Source of the DNA: Acidobacteriota bacterium
GTDB taxonomy: Bacteria > Acidobacteriota > Terriglobia > Terriglobales > Acidobacteriaceae
Assembly: GCA_021846275.1 (NCBI GenBank)
Contig: JAJZBZ010000001.1
Coordinates: forward strand, 806,001-870,000
Reading direction: 5' to 3'
Length of the DNA: 64,000 bases
The notes beneath the pieces were generated by a model, which saw only the letters and a list, made by a program, of their open reading frames with translations, was not told where the DNA came from and ran no database searches. Below are positions 33,970-43,992 of the stretch, one piece after another (the first letter of the stretch is position 1; each line of letters begins with the position of its first letter). The translations under genes and the position numbers were made by a program.

Positions 33970-35067
33970 TTAGTTGACAAACCGGCGCATGCGTACATTC
34001 ATCACCACGCCAAGCGCCAGAAAGGTAAACAACACGGAAGAACCGCCGTAGCTCATGAGCGGGAGCGGAATCCCCGTGACGGGCATGAATCCGATGACCA
34101 TGCCGATATTGACCATGATCTGGAAGGTCAAAACCGCAACCACCCCCATCACCAGCAGAGAGCCGGGAATGTCGGCCGCAGTTTGAGCGTTCTGGATCAA
34201 ACGCATCAATATAGCGAAGTATAACAGCAGAACCAGAAATGCGCCGACAAAGCCGTGCTCCTCGCTGAAAGCTGCGAAGATGAAGTCCGCATGGGGGATG
34301 GGCAGGAAATCGCCCTGCGTCTGGGTGCCTTTTTCCGCGCCCTGACCCCAGATGCCGCCGGAACCGACGGCGATGAGGGACTGGCGCAGATGATAGCCCG
34401 TTCCGCGCGGGTCGGCGTCGGGATTGAGGAAGCTGGTCAGGCGGGCCTTCTGGTAGGGTTTGATGGCCTTGCCGCTGGACCAGGCGCCGGCGACAACGAC
34501 CACCGAAACCGTGACCAGCAGCAGCGCCTGACGCCAGTGAATGCCGCCGAGAAAGAGGCCCGCGACGAGGATCGGGAAGTAGGTGAGCGCCGTTCCCAGG
34601 TCGGGCTGGGAGACGACAAGCAGCATGGGCAGGCCCACGAGCGCGATGGCCTTGAAGATGTCCGGCCAGGTGAGGCGCCTGCAGCCGAGGTTGGCGAAGT
34701 AATGGGCCATGAGCACGATGAGCACCAGCTTGACCCACTCCGAGGGCTGGAAGTGGATGGGGCCGAGGCGAATCCAGCGGCGCGCGCCCATGACGCGGGT
34801 GCCCACCAGGCGCACGGCCACCAGCGAGACCAGGCAGACTCCGTAGGCCCAGTAAGCGAAGTCGAGCAGGCGATGGTAATCGACGCGGGCGAGCAGGAAC
34901 ATGAGCACGAGGCCGCCGCCGATCCAGTACGTCTGCTTCACATGGAAGCCGATGTACTTGGTGTGCATGGTGGCGGAGTAAATCTCAAAGACCGAGAGCA
35001 CGCAGAGCGCGAGCACCATGCCGAGCAGCGGCCAGTCGAAATCGCGGTAACCGAGTGCTTTCTGCAT
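33970..35067 (-). CDS. rodA: rod-shape SEDS peptidoglycan glycosyltransferase RodA
   Basis: A 365-residue polytopic membrane protein with about ten helices and the SEDS signatures: G-A-R-R-W-I-R-L-G near residue 95, the W-S-S-G-K-A-I-K and G-W-G-Q-type periplasmic loop region (here I-W-G-Q-G-A-E-K-G-T-Q-T-Q-G-D-F-L-P-I-P-H-A-D-F-I-F-A), and the C-terminal P-L-P-L-M-S-Y-G-G-S-S. It polymerises lipid II into glycan strands for cell elongation together with its partner PBP2. Its ATG overlaps the PBP2 stop codon (ATGA), so the pair is translationally coupled. Last gene of the mreB-mreC-mreD-mrdA-rodA cluster. Confidence 0.95.
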   Translation of the reverse strand: MQKALGYRDFDWPLLGMVLALCVLSVFEIYSATMHTKYIGFHVKQTYWIGGGLVLMFLLARVDYHRLLDFAYWAYGVCLVSLVAVRLVGTRVMGARRWIRLGPIHFQPSEWVKLVLIVLMAHYFANLGCRRLTWPDIFKAIALVGLPMLLVVSQPDLGTALTYFPILVAGLFLGGIHWRQALLLVTVSVVVVAGAWSSGKAIKPYQKARLTSFLNPDADPRGTGYHLRQSLIAVGSGGIWGQGAEKGTQTQGDFLPIPHADFIFAAFSEEHGFVGAFLVLLLYFAILMRLIQNAQTAADIPGSLLVMGVVAVLTFQIMVNIGMVIGFMPVTGIPLPLMSYGGSSVLFTFLALGVVMNVRMRRFVN

Positions 35068-37205
35068 CAGCGCGCTCCCCGGCCTGCGGTTGGCGCTGGC
35101 TGTCGGCGACTGCTCCCCGTGGATGAATGAGCCTGCGTGCCGAGGCGCTTCGGATCGTCGGGATGGTTCAGAGCTATTTCGTAGCCGCCGACGCCGAGTC
35201 GCTCCGGAGCGGTGGCTGCCGGGTCGGTCGTCTTGCGAGCGTGCTGGGTTGGTCCGGCGGCGCGCAGCGCGGGCTGAGACCAGATGGCGGCCATCTGCAC
35301 GGTGGCGGCTGGGGGAGCGACGCGATTGGCGGATTGCTGGCCGTTGGCAGCCGTATGCGCTGGCGGCTGCACCGGACTGGCGGCGAGGTTGTTGGACAGC
35401 CGACGCTGCTTGTTCACGTATGCCGTGATGACCTGAGCGGCCAGTTTGGCCGAGCCGGAACCCCAGTCGCCGTGCTCCTGGAGGACGACGACGGCAATCT
35501 CCGGATTGCGGCGAGGAGCCATGCCGACGAACCAGGCATTGGGGGTTTTGGCTCCGCCGCGGTTGTGGGTGTCGCCGCCGCCGACGACCTGCGCCGTGCC
35601 GGTCTTGCCGGCAAAATCAATGCCCACCAGATGCGCGCCTTCAGCCGTGTGATAGAGACCCGGCTGCGTGGTTCCGGCCATGCCGTCGGTGATGGTCATC
35701 CAGGTGTCGGGATTGAGCGGAACGTCTGTGGTGCCGGAGCCGGGGTAGGTGTCAAGCAGGGCGCGCTCGAAGTCGGCGGGCACCTGATCGGCGTCGACCA
35801 GATGCGGGCGGACCATGTGACCGTCGGAGGCGACGCCGCTGAGCGCCCGCAGAAGCTGAATGGGCGTGACGGCGACCGCGCCCTGACCGATGCCAACCGA
35901 GATCACCTCGCCGGCGTACCACTTTTCGTGGTAGGTCTTCATCTTCCACTCGGTTGAGGGCATGACGCCGGCCATCTCGTTGGGCAGGTCGATGCCGGTC
36001 TTCACGCCGATGCCGAGTTCGTGCGCGTACTTCGCAATCGTGTCGATGCCCAGCATTGACGCGAGCTGGTAGAAGTACGTGTCGCAGGACTCGGGAATCG
36101 CCTCGTGAATGCTGAGCAGGCCGTGATGATGGTCGCAGTGGAAGAAGTGGCCGTAGAAGTTGCCGCCGCCCGCGCAGTTCACCTTGAGGTTCTGCGCGAT
36201 TCCCTGCTGAAGGCCGGCGACGGACATGATGACCTTGAAGGTCGATCCCGGTGCAAGCTGGTCCTGGATGGCCTTGTTCATGAGCGGGTGGTTGGGATCG
36301 CTGATGAGCGCATCCCACTCGGCGCGGCCAATGCGCACGGCAAATGCGTTGGGATCGAAGTTGGGATGGGAGACGAGCGCGAGAATCTGGCCGGTGCGCG
36401 GGTCCATGGCGATGATCGCGCCGTTGGCCGTGCCAAGCGCTTCTTCGGCGGCGCGCTGGATGTCGATGTCCAACGTCAGTTTGAGGTCGTGGCCGGGAGT
36501 TGCAGGCTGGATGCCGGCGCGACCGACTTCGCGGCCGTGGCTGTCGACGATCACGTCCATCGAGCCGTCCTGTCCGCGCAGAATCTCGTCGTAGGACTGC
36601 TCGATGCCGGCGCGACCGACGACATCGCCAGGCTCATAGTAGGCGTAGCGCGGATCGTTGAGCATATCCTCACTGACCTCGCCGACGTAACCGATGGCGT
36701 GGGAGGCGAAGCCGTCGCGCGGATAGAGCCGCCGCTCCTCGTCGATGGTTTCCAGTTCGGGCAGTTCGTTGCGGTGGGCGGCGATGAAGGCCTGCTCGTC
36801 GGGCGTGATGTCCTGCTTGATGGGAATAGGCTGGAAGGCTGCGGCTCCGCGATAGCGACGGAGCGTGGCGCGCAACTGATCGAGATCGAGGTCGAGGCCG
36901 CGCGCAATCAGCGGCAGATCGGTGTCCACGGGATGGCTCGGATCGCGGACGAGAAAGCAGGAGACGGATGGGTAGTTGTCCACGAGCAGGCGGCCTTCGC
37001 GGTCGAAGAGCTTGCCGCGTGGAGCGAGGATGGGCACCTTGCGAATGCGATTCTGCTCGGCCAGAACCTTCCAGCTATCGGCGCCGAGCACCTGAAGCCG
37101 CCAGAGGCCGGCCAGCAGCACGAGCATCATGAGCAGGATGCCGTACTGCACCAGCGTGAGCTTGAGCGCGGGCAGCTTCTCTTCGCGATTGACTCGTTCG
37201 GCCAT
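35067..37205 (-). CDS. mrdA: penicillin-binding protein 2 (elongasome transpeptidase)
   Basis: A 712-residue class B PBP. It has a single N-terminal membrane anchor (Y-G-I-L-L-M-M-L-V-L-L-A-G-L, residues 21-34), pedestal domain, and transpeptidase domain with S321-T-F-K324 as the acylation motif, S-C-D at 373-375 and K-T-G-T in F-A-G-K-T-G-T-A-Q-V. The last 100 or so residues form a Pro/Ala/Gln-rich, probably disordered tail that many relatives lack. It cross-links new glycan made by RodA during side-wall growth. The start has AAAGG about 9 nt upstream. It lies 60 bases after mreD. Confidence 0.95.
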   Translation of the reverse strand: MAERVNREEKLPALKLTLVQYGILLMMLVLLAGLWRLQVLGADSWKVLAEQNRIRKVPILAPRGKLFDREGRLLVDNYPSVSCFLVRDPSHPVDTDLPLIARGLDLDLDQLRATLRRYRGAAAFQPIPIKQDITPDEQAFIAAHRNELPELETIDEERRLYPRDGFASHAIGYVGEVSEDMLNDPRYAYYEPGDVVGRAGIEQSYDEILRGQDGSMDVIVDSHGREVGRAGIQPATPGHDLKLTLDIDIQRAAEEALGTANGAIIAMDPRTGQILALVSHPNFDPNAFAVRIGRAEWDALISDPNHPLMNKAIQDQLAPGSTFKVIMSVAGLQQGIAQNLKVNCAGGGNFYGHFFHCDHHHGLLSIHEAIPESCDTYFYQLASMLGIDTIAKYAHELGIGVKTGIDLPNEMAGVMPSTEWKMKTYHEKWYAGEVISVGIGQGAVAVTPIQLLRALSGVASDGHMVRPHLVDADQVPADFERALLDTYPGSGTTDVPLNPDTWMTITDGMAGTTQPGLYHTAEGAHLVGIDFAGKTGTAQVVGGGDTHNRGGAKTPNAWFVGMAPRRNPEIAVVVLQEHGDWGSGSAKLAAQVITAYVNKQRRLSNNLAASPVQPPAHTAANGQQSANRVAPPAATVQMAAIWSQPALRAAGPTQHARKTTDPAATAPERLGVGGYEIALNHPDDPKRLGTQAHSSTGSSRRQPAPTAGRGAR

Positions 37206-37265
37206 CTCCTGATTCCTTTCCGATCCATCCCGAAGCGGGCAGCCGCCGCACGGCTCACACTTAGA

Positions 37266-37787
37266 CTAGCTCCTGATCTGAAGACGATCCAGCAGCGGAA
37301 AAAGCACCAGCCCAATCAGCGCATTTCCGGCGGCGACCAGTACCTGCGCCAACAGATTCCAATGCATCTCCAACCCGAGGACGCCGCGCGTGACGAAAAC
37401 GACGAGCAGCTCGGCCAGAAGCGTGAAGGCAAAATTCATGGCTACGCGCAGCAGCGCATTCTCGACCACGAAACGAATGCCGAGCGAGGCGGCCAGAAAT
37501 CCGCAGACCGAGTTGGCGACGCCGTGGATGCCGATGGCCCCCTGCGTGAGGCCGTCCTGCAGAATGCCGAGGATCGCGCCGAGCAGCGTTCCGTGGATGG
37601 GGTGGCGGCGGATGAGCGAGAAATAGAGCACGACCAGCAGCGGCAGATCGAAGTAAGCGAAGCGGCCCAGCAGGCGCGGCAGCCATGCCTGAAGAACGAG
37701 CGCGGCCAGCGGCACGAGCACGTAGACCGCGAGCGGATAGCGGCGAATGTCGAGTTCGCGGCGATAATCGGTCGCGATTCCGGTCAT
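37266..37787 (-). CDS. mreD: rod-shape determining protein MreD
   Basis: A 173-residue inner-membrane protein with about five hydrophobic segments (Y-V-L-V-P-L-A-A-L-V-L-Q-A-W, D-L-P-L-L-V-V-L-Y-F-S-L, G-T-L-L-G-A-I-L-G-I-L-Q-D-G-L, N-F-A-F-T-L-L-A-E-L-L-V-V-F-V) and the family's G-I-L-Q-D pattern. It couples MreC to the elongasome. Its ATG overlaps the mreC stop by four bases. Confidence 0.9.
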   Translation of the reverse strand: MTGIATDYRRELDIRRYPLAVYVLVPLAALVLQAWLPRLLGRFAYFDLPLLVVLYFSLIRRHPIHGTLLGAILGILQDGLTQGAIGIHGVANSVCGFLAASLGIRFVVENALLRVAMNFAFTLLAELLVVFVTRGVLGLEMHWNLLAQVLVAAGNALIGLVLFPLLDRLQIRS

Positions 37788-39061
37788 GGCTGGCTCCTCT
37801 GCTGCGGTTTTTGTCCGCTGGCTGGCGGCCTGGTTGCGGGCGCGGCTGCGGGGGACGCGGTTTGCGCCGGGGTTGAGCCGGAAGTTGCGTCAGTGGCCGC
37901 GCCGGAGTTTGCATCGTAGCCGGGCGAGAAGCGGTCAGGATGTAGCGTCGGGATGGGCCTCGGAGCAGGCGGTGGCGTGGCAGGCTGTGAGCCGGGCTGG
38001 GTGGCGGACTGCGTTCCGCTGGCTACCGGAGCGTTGGGATCGGTGAGGCCGGGCAGGCGCTCGGCGAGTTCCTCGGCGGCTTTGCGGCGGGCCAGTTCCC
38101 GAGCAAGCTCGGCGGAAGCGGCTGCTCCCTGCTGCTGCTGGCTGGCGGCGATATCCTGCTCCATTTCGGCTGGAAGCTCCGATTGCAGATCGGTGAGGAC
38201 GAGCACTTCGTCGAGATGATCGAGCGCGGCGGCGGGCCGCAGGATCACATCGATAAACGCGCTGCTGTCGGGATCGCGCACGACGCGCGTGACCGTGCCA
38301 ACGGCGAGGCCGCGCGGGAAAATCTGGTCGCCGCCGGCGGTGAGCACCTGCTCTCCGGGCTGAATGCGCGAATCGGCCAGGATGCCGACCACTTCCGTCT
38401 GGCCGTTGGCGTCGCCGCGCAGGATGCCGCGAATCCGTGTCTTCTCCAGAATCACGCCGGCGCCGCTGGTCTGGTCGTTGATGAGCAGCACCTGCGCCGT
38501 GTGGGGAAAGACATCGCGCACCTTGCCGACGATTCCATCCGCGCTGATGACCGCCATGTCCGTGCGCAGGCCGTCGGCCGAGCCTTTGTCGATGAAGAGC
38601 AGATGGGACTGGAGATTGCCGCTGGTGCCGATGACCTGCGCCGGAAGTGTTTTGCCGGGGTAGCTCTGCTGAAAATGAAGCAGCGCCTGCAGTCGCTGGC
38701 CCTGGCGAGCGTCCTCGATCAGCATGGCCTGCTCCAGCCGCAGTTGATTGATTGTCTTTTGCAGTTGCTGGTTCTGGCCGCGCAGATGGACGAGGTCAAG
38801 ATAACCCGACCAGAGATGGACTGCGCCGATATCGATGGCGTGGAAGAGTCGCTCCGGCGGCGTGACCAGTCCGGCAGCCCACAGGCGCAGAAGCATGACT
38901 CCGCCCTGGTCGCGCAGGGAGCCGGTGGCAAGCCGCTGCGCGACGGAGGCAGCCTGCTCGCGCGTTGGCCGACGCACCTGCACCGCAAGACCGATGATCT
39001 GCGCCAGGAGCACGGCGAGCAGGACGATCAGGTTCCGGTGTCGGCTGAAGAACGATTCCAT
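37784..39061 (-). CDS. mreC: rod-shape determining protein MreC
   Basis: A 425-residue protein with one N-terminal membrane helix (L-I-V-L-L-A-V-L-L-A-Q-I-I-G-L), a coiled coil (residues about 85-125, Q-N-Q-Q-L-Q-K-T-I-N-Q-L-R-L-E-Q) and the MreC beta domain with V-I-G-T-S-G, L-I-N-D-Q-T-S-G-A-G and G-I-L-R-G-D. From about residue 315 there is an extra Ala/Pro/Gln-rich tail. MreC is the periplasmic scaffold that activates PBP2-RodA. AAAGGG lies 5 nt upstream of the ATG. The gap to mreB is 154 bases. Confidence 0.93.
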   Translation of the reverse strand: MESFFSRHRNLIVLLAVLLAQIIGLAVQVRRPTREQAASVAQRLATGSLRDQGGVMLLRLWAAGLVTPPERLFHAIDIGAVHLWSGYLDLVHLRGQNQQLQKTINQLRLEQAMLIEDARQGQRLQALLHFQQSYPGKTLPAQVIGTSGNLQSHLLFIDKGSADGLRTDMAVISADGIVGKVRDVFPHTAQVLLINDQTSGAGVILEKTRIRGILRGDANGQTEVVGILADSRIQPGEQVLTAGGDQIFPRGLAVGTVTRVVRDPDSSAFIDVILRPAAALDHLDEVLVLTDLQSELPAEMEQDIAASQQQQGAAASAELARELARRKAAEELAERLPGLTDPNAPVASGTQSATQPGSQPATPPPAPRPIPTLHPDRFSPGYDANSGAATDATSGSTPAQTASPAAAPATRPPASGQKPQQRSQP

Positions 39062-39198
39062 CCGTACCCTTTGCCGCGTTCGGCGCGGCGATAACGAAGC
39101 AGTCTGCCACCGGAAGCGTGGCCCGGAGGCTCAGGCCCAGAATAAACGCATTCCTGACGCAGCCGGATTGCCCTGCACGCCACGCCGCCGATGGGTGC

Positions 39199-40301
<1,103 letters not shown>

Positions 40302-40303
40302 TT

Positions 40304-40309
40304 ATTGTA
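40304..40309 (-). promoter_or_regulatory. candidate -10 box for the mreB operon
   Basis: TACAAT on the minus strand lies 23 nt before the mreB ATG at 40280. No good -35 is visible, so this rests on the -10 match alone. Confidence 0.3.
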
Positions 40310-40405
40310 AGGCCAGCTTAAGATGACTTATTTTACGCATGAGGAAGACTGGCAAAGAATTGCAACACCCGTTCCAATGAGGAAACTCTGAGCCGGTTTT
40401 GGGAA

Positions 40406-41641
40406 TCACTGCGGCATGACGAGCGCGGGAATCGGAGGCTGGTCGGTGGTGCGTTTGAGCTGTCCGCAGGCGGCGTAGATGTCGCGTCCGCGCGGACGGC
40501 GGATGTAGGTCTGGATTCCGGCGACGACGAGTTCCTGCTGAAAGGCGAGCACGGAATCCTGCGTCGGGCTGCTGTAGGCGATGCCAGGGCCGGGATTCCA
40601 GGCGATCAGGTTGACCATGCAGGGCAACTGACTGCGCCGCACGAGCGCGGCCAGTTCGCGCGCATCCTCGCGCCGATTGGTCACGCCGTCGAGCAGGACG
40701 TATTCAAATGTGATCTTTTCGCGCTGGCGGAACGGGATGGCGCGCACGGCGTCCACAAGTTCAGCGATGGGCCATTTGCGATTGATGGGCATCAGGGTCT
40801 CGCGAATCGAGTCGTTGGGCGCGTTGAGGCTGATGGCCAGTCGCGGACGGTCCGGCTCCTGGGCGAAGCGGCGAACTGCCGGAACGATGCCGGAGGTCGA
40901 GACGGTCATGCGCTGCGTGGCGATGCCGACTTCGTCGCGCAGCAGGCGCACAGCGGCCATGAAATTGTCGTAGTTCAGGAATGGCTCGCCCATGCCCATG
41001 AAGACAAGGTTGACGCGCTTTTTGTTGAGGACGACTTTGTGGCGATTGAGCACGGCGACCACCTGACCGGCGATCTCGCCGGCGGTGAGGTTGCGTTGCA
41101 GGCCGAGCTTTGCCGTGAGGCAGAACTGACAGTTGACGGCGCAGCCGACCTGACTGGAGACGCAGATGGTTGCGCGCTTCCAGCCGCCTGTGTCGCTGTC
41201 GTCTTCGTCGGCTTTTTCGCCGCCTTCTGCGCTGGTGTCTGCGTTGGTATCGGAAGCGTCTTCGGCTGTGCCGTCGCCCTCCGGCATCCAGACGGTTTCG
41301 ACCGTGTCTTCGGCGGTCTGGATCAGGTAGCGCTCGGTGCCGTCGATGGAACGAAAACTCTCTGCGATCTCGGGCCTTCCGAGCGTCCAGCCGTCTGCTG
41401 CGAGACGCTGGCGCAGCGTAGCGGGCAGGGTCGTGATCGCGTCCCAGTGATTGAGCCGCTGGCGATAGAGCGCCTCGGCGAGCTGTCGCCCGCGATAGGG
41501 CTTTTCGCCGTATTCGCCGAGGATCGAGACCAGCTCGGAGGAAGATTTGCCGAAGAGTCCAAGGTCCGGCTCGCGAGACGGATTTCCGGCCATTTCGCTC
41601 GCGGTTTCAACCGCATTTCCGTATTGGCTCGGCTGCTCCAT
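40406..41641 (-). CDS. rlmN: dual-specificity RNA methyltransferase RlmN (23S A2503 / tRNA A37)
   Basis: A 411-residue radical-SAM enzyme. The cluster cysteines are C167, C171 and C174 (C-x3-C-x2-C, C-A-V-N-C-Q-F-C), with G-M-G-E-P as the SAM-binding motif, and the catalytic C-terminal Cys lies in Y-A-A-C-G-Q-L. It adds methyl to C2 of adenine in 23S rRNA and some tRNAs. Residues about 121-154, just before the radical-SAM core, are a strongly acidic insert (many Asp, Glu, Thr and Ala) not present in E. coli RlmN. It lies upstream of the M16 peptidase in divergent orientation. An extended -10 sits 8 nt before its ATG. Confidence 0.94.
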   Translation of the reverse strand: MEQPSQYGNAVETASEMAGNPSREPDLGLFGKSSSELVSILGEYGEKPYRGRQLAEALYRQRLNHWDAITTLPATLRQRLAADGWTLGRPEIAESFRSIDGTERYLIQTAEDTVETVWMPEGDGTAEDASDTNADTSAEGGEKADEDDSDTGGWKRATICVSSQVGCAVNCQFCLTAKLGLQRNLTAGEIAGQVVAVLNRHKVVLNKKRVNLVFMGMGEPFLNYDNFMAAVRLLRDEVGIATQRMTVSTSGIVPAVRRFAQEPDRPRLAISLNAPNDSIRETLMPINRKWPIAELVDAVRAIPFRQREKITFEYVLLDGVTNRREDARELAALVRRSQLPCMVNLIAWNPGPGIAYSSPTQDSVLAFQQELVVAGIQTYIRRPRGRDIYAACGQLKRTTDQPPIPALVMPQ

Positions 41642-41649
41642 TCCGCATC

Positions 41650-41658
41650 AGAATAGCA
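41650..41658 (-). promoter_or_regulatory. candidate extended -10 giving a (near-)leaderless rlmN transcript
   Basis: On the minus strand, TGCTATTCT (an extended -10) is followed by 8 nt and the rlmN ATG. There is no separate Shine-Dalgarno sequence apart from a GGA directly abutting the ATG. Confidence 0.4.
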
Positions 41659-41747
41659 GCTATGAGGAAAACGACCCGCGCGCAGAGAGCGACTGCGACG
41701 AGCGAACGGCTACAATCATTGGCAGCAGGAAGAGACGGGAGCCAACA

Positions 41748-43046
41748 TTGTCCACGAACGGAACGACGACAGGAAATCCGCCGCGCAATCTGCGCCGCAC
41801 CGTGCTGGCCAACGGCATGGTGATTCTGACCGAGCGCATGGAGCATCTGCATTCGGTGGCGATGGGCGTGTGGGTGAAATCCGGCTCGCGCTATGAGGAC
41901 GCGCCGCAGAACGGCATCTCGCATTTTGTGGAGCACATGCTCTTCAAGGGAACGCGGTCGCGGTCGGCGCAGAGCATTGCGCGCGAGATGGATTCGATTG
42001 GCGGCAATCTGGACGCGTATACGGGCAAGGAGACGATCTGCTTCAGCGTGAGGGCGCTCGCGGGGCACGTGCCGATTGCGCTGGACGTACTGGCGGATCT
42101 GGTGCTGCATCCGGTCTTTGCCGCGCCGGATATTGAGCGCGAACGCGGCGTGATCCTGGAAGAGATCAAGATGGACGAGGACAATCCGGATGTTCTGGTG
42201 CATGAGATTTTCACGCAGAACTTCTGGAAGGATCAGCCGCTGGGCAAGCCGATCCTGGGCACGAGCGAGACGGTGAGCGAGTTTGGCCAGTCAAACCTGT
42301 TTTCCTACCACGAGGATCGCTTCCGCGCCGGGAATATGGTTTTTTCCGCAGCCGGACAACTGGATCACGACGCATTTGTGGCTGAGGTGGAGGAAAAGTT
42401 TCACCTGCTCGCACCAGGAGCGCCGACGCTCACGCTGCATCCTCCCGTAGTGAGCGCGCCGATACTGCTGCGCAACAAACGATCTCTGGAACAGGTGCAG
42501 ATCTGCATGGGCGTGCCGTCGCCGCCGATCACGGACGAAAATCGATATGCGACGCTGATTCTGAACACGGTGCTGGGCGGCGGGATGAGTTCGCGGCTCT
42601 TTCAGACGGTGCGTGAGGAGCGCGGATTGGCGTACTCGATCTACTCCGATCTGAGTCCGTACTCGGATACAGGATCGCTGTGCGTTTACGCGGGAACCTC
42701 GGCGAAGAAGGCGCGCGAAGTGGTCGAGTTGGTGCTGCGCGAGTTCCAGCGGATGAAGCAGGAGCCGCTGGCCGAGGAAGAACTGCGGCGCGCGATTGAG
42801 CAGGTGAAGGGCAACATTCTGATGGGCCTGGAAAGCTCCGGCTCGCGGATGTCGAACCTGGCGCGGCAGGAGATGTATTTCCATCACTTTTTCAGCGTGG
42901 ACGAGGTGCTGGACCGGCTGGAGGCGGTGACGGCAAGTCAGGTGCAGCAGATGGCGCAGATGCTCTTCCAGCCGGGAAAGATCGCTGTGACGATGCTTGG
43001 CAGGCTGGACGGGGTGAAGCTGCGCCGCGAGGAGATTGTCTGCTGA
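41748..43046 (+). CDS. M16 family zinc peptidase (processing-peptidase-like)
   Basis: A 432-residue protein from TTG 41748 with GGGAG 6 nt upstream; the longer frame would overlap the divergent rlmN gene. The inverted zinc motif H-x-x-E-H appears as H-F-V-E-H in S-H-F-V-E-H-M-L-F-K-G-T, with the distal Glu in E-R-G-V-I-L-E-E-I. The C-terminal half keeps the M16 R/Y-type substrate motif (S-S-R-L-F-Q-T-V-R-E-E-R-G-L-A-Y-S-I). The length matches the active-subunit type. No signal peptide is seen, so it probably acts in the cytoplasm on short peptides. TACAAT at 41711-41716 may be its -10. Confidence 0.9.
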   Translation: MSTNGTTTGNPPRNLRRTVLANGMVILTERMEHLHSVAMGVWVKSGSRYEDAPQNGISHFVEHMLFKGTRSRSAQSIAREMDSIGGNLDAYTGKETICFSVRALAGHVPIALDVLADLVLHPVFAAPDIERERGVILEEIKMDEDNPDVLVHEIFTQNFWKDQPLGKPILGTSETVSEFGQSNLFSYHEDRFRAGNMVFSAAGQLDHDAFVAEVEEKFHLLAPGAPTLTLHPPVVSAPILLRNKRSLEQVQICMGVPSPPITDENRYATLILNTVLGGGMSSRLFQTVREERGLAYSIYSDLSPYSDTGSLCVYAGTSAKKAREVVELVLREFQRMKQEPLAEEELRRAIEQVKGNILMGLESSGSRMSNLARQEMYFHHFFSVDEVLDRLEAVTASQVQQMAQMLFQPGKIAVTMLGRLDGVKLRREEIVC

Positions 43047-43108
43047 AGGGATGACGCCCTCTGAGGCGTTGGCGGCGATATGGGCGCGGTTTGCAAAGTT
43101 CCTTCGGA

Positions 43109-43129
43109 TTTTGCCGCAATCCGGCAAAA
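43109..43129 (+). terminator. hairpin after the M16 gene, next to the rimP promoter
   Basis: TTTTGCCG and CGGCAAAA form an 8-bp stem with a 5-nt loop, 62 nt past the M16 stop and 17 nt before the extended -10 of the next operon. The tail is A-rich rather than U-rich, so it is a weak or non-standard terminator. Confidence 0.45.
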
Positions 43130-43146
43130 AACCTGTTCGCAAAAAC

Positions 43147-43155
43147 TGCTATAAT
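43147..43155 (+). promoter_or_regulatory. extended -10 promoter of the rimP-nusA-infB operon
   Basis: TGCTATAAT is a perfect extended -10 (TGn plus TATAAT). No good -35 at 17 bp, which fits extended -10 use. The start would be near 43162, giving a leader of about 140 nt before rimP. Confidence 0.65.
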
Positions 43156-43302
43156 CAGGTTGCAGACGAATTTGTCCGCACGGGACTGAGCGTGGATTGA
43201 GCCAGCCAAAGAACCCGGCGCGGAGAGAGGAGTGGGCCAAAAGCCCACTTTTTATTTGCGGCAAAGATGGGTATGGCTACAGGTACGGCCGAGGAAACTG
43301 GG

Positions 43303-43887
43303 ATGGCATTCGCGTTGGAGACAATCCGGGAGGCGGCGCAGCGGGTAGCCGGTTCGCTGGGCCTGGATGTGGTGGACGCGACGTTTGCGACGCAGGGCAA
43401 GCAGCGGGTGCTGTGCGTGTATCTGGAGAAAAATGCGGCGCGGCGGGCAGCCTGTATCGCTCAGCAGCAGGCAGACGTGGAGAGCGAACCACTGCCGGGC
43501 GGCGCGAGCAAGCCGGAGCATCTGAGCTGGCTGACGCATGAGGATTGCGTTGCGTTCAGCCGGGATTTCGGGACGCTGCTCGATGTGGAGGAGATTGGCC
43601 CGGATGGGGAGTACACGCTTGAGGTCAGCTCGCCGGGACTGGACAGGAAGCTGGCTGCCCTGGCGGATTTTGAGCGTTTCCGGGAGGCGCTGGTGAAGGT
43701 GCAGACTTTTGAGCCGATTGCCAGCAATCGTTACTGGCAGGGGCGGCTGGTGGGAGTGAGTGGAACGAAGTTGACGGTGGACCTGCGCGCGACGCGGCAG
43801 AACAGCAAGGCGCGCAAGACCGGCGTGGAGCAGGTGGAGATTGAGTTGCGGAATGTGGAGCGCGCGCAACTGATTCCGGAGATTTGA
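43303..43887 (+). CDS. rimP: ribosome maturation factor RimP
   Basis: A 194-residue protein from ATG 43303, which has GAGGA 8 nt upstream and gives the normal RimP N-terminus (M-A-F-A-L-E-T-I-R-E); starts at 43267 and 43273 in the same frame lack a good ribosome site. Signature Y-T-L-E-V-S-S-P-G-L-D-R-K-L, followed by the C-terminal SH3-like domain. Compared with E. coli RimP there is a roughly 25-residue insert between strands 2 and 3 (A-C-I-A-Q-Q-Q-A-D-V). It assists maturation of the 30S subunit. First gene of the conserved rimP-nusA-infB order. Confidence 0.9.
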   Translation: MAFALETIREAAQRVAGSLGLDVVDATFATQGKQRVLCVYLEKNAARRAACIAQQQADVESEPLPGGASKPEHLSWLTHEDCVAFSRDFGTLLDVEEIGPDGEYTLEVSSPGLDRKLAALADFERFREALVKVQTFEPIASNRYWQGRLVGVSGTKLTVDLRATRQNSKARKTGVEQVEIELRNVERAQLIPEI

Positions 43888-43992
43888 GGTATTTGCAACC
43901 GAGCGGCAGGACGGTGGCAGGCAGTGATTTTTTGAGCGGTACGGGAACGGGTTCGCCCGCAAAGTACAGAAGAACAGGACAGGCAAGAGAGT

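Noticed and set aside
35067-37205. SCD instead of SxN in PBP2 as a loss of function
   Set aside because: PBP2-type proteins commonly have Asp in that motif; STFK and KTG are intact.
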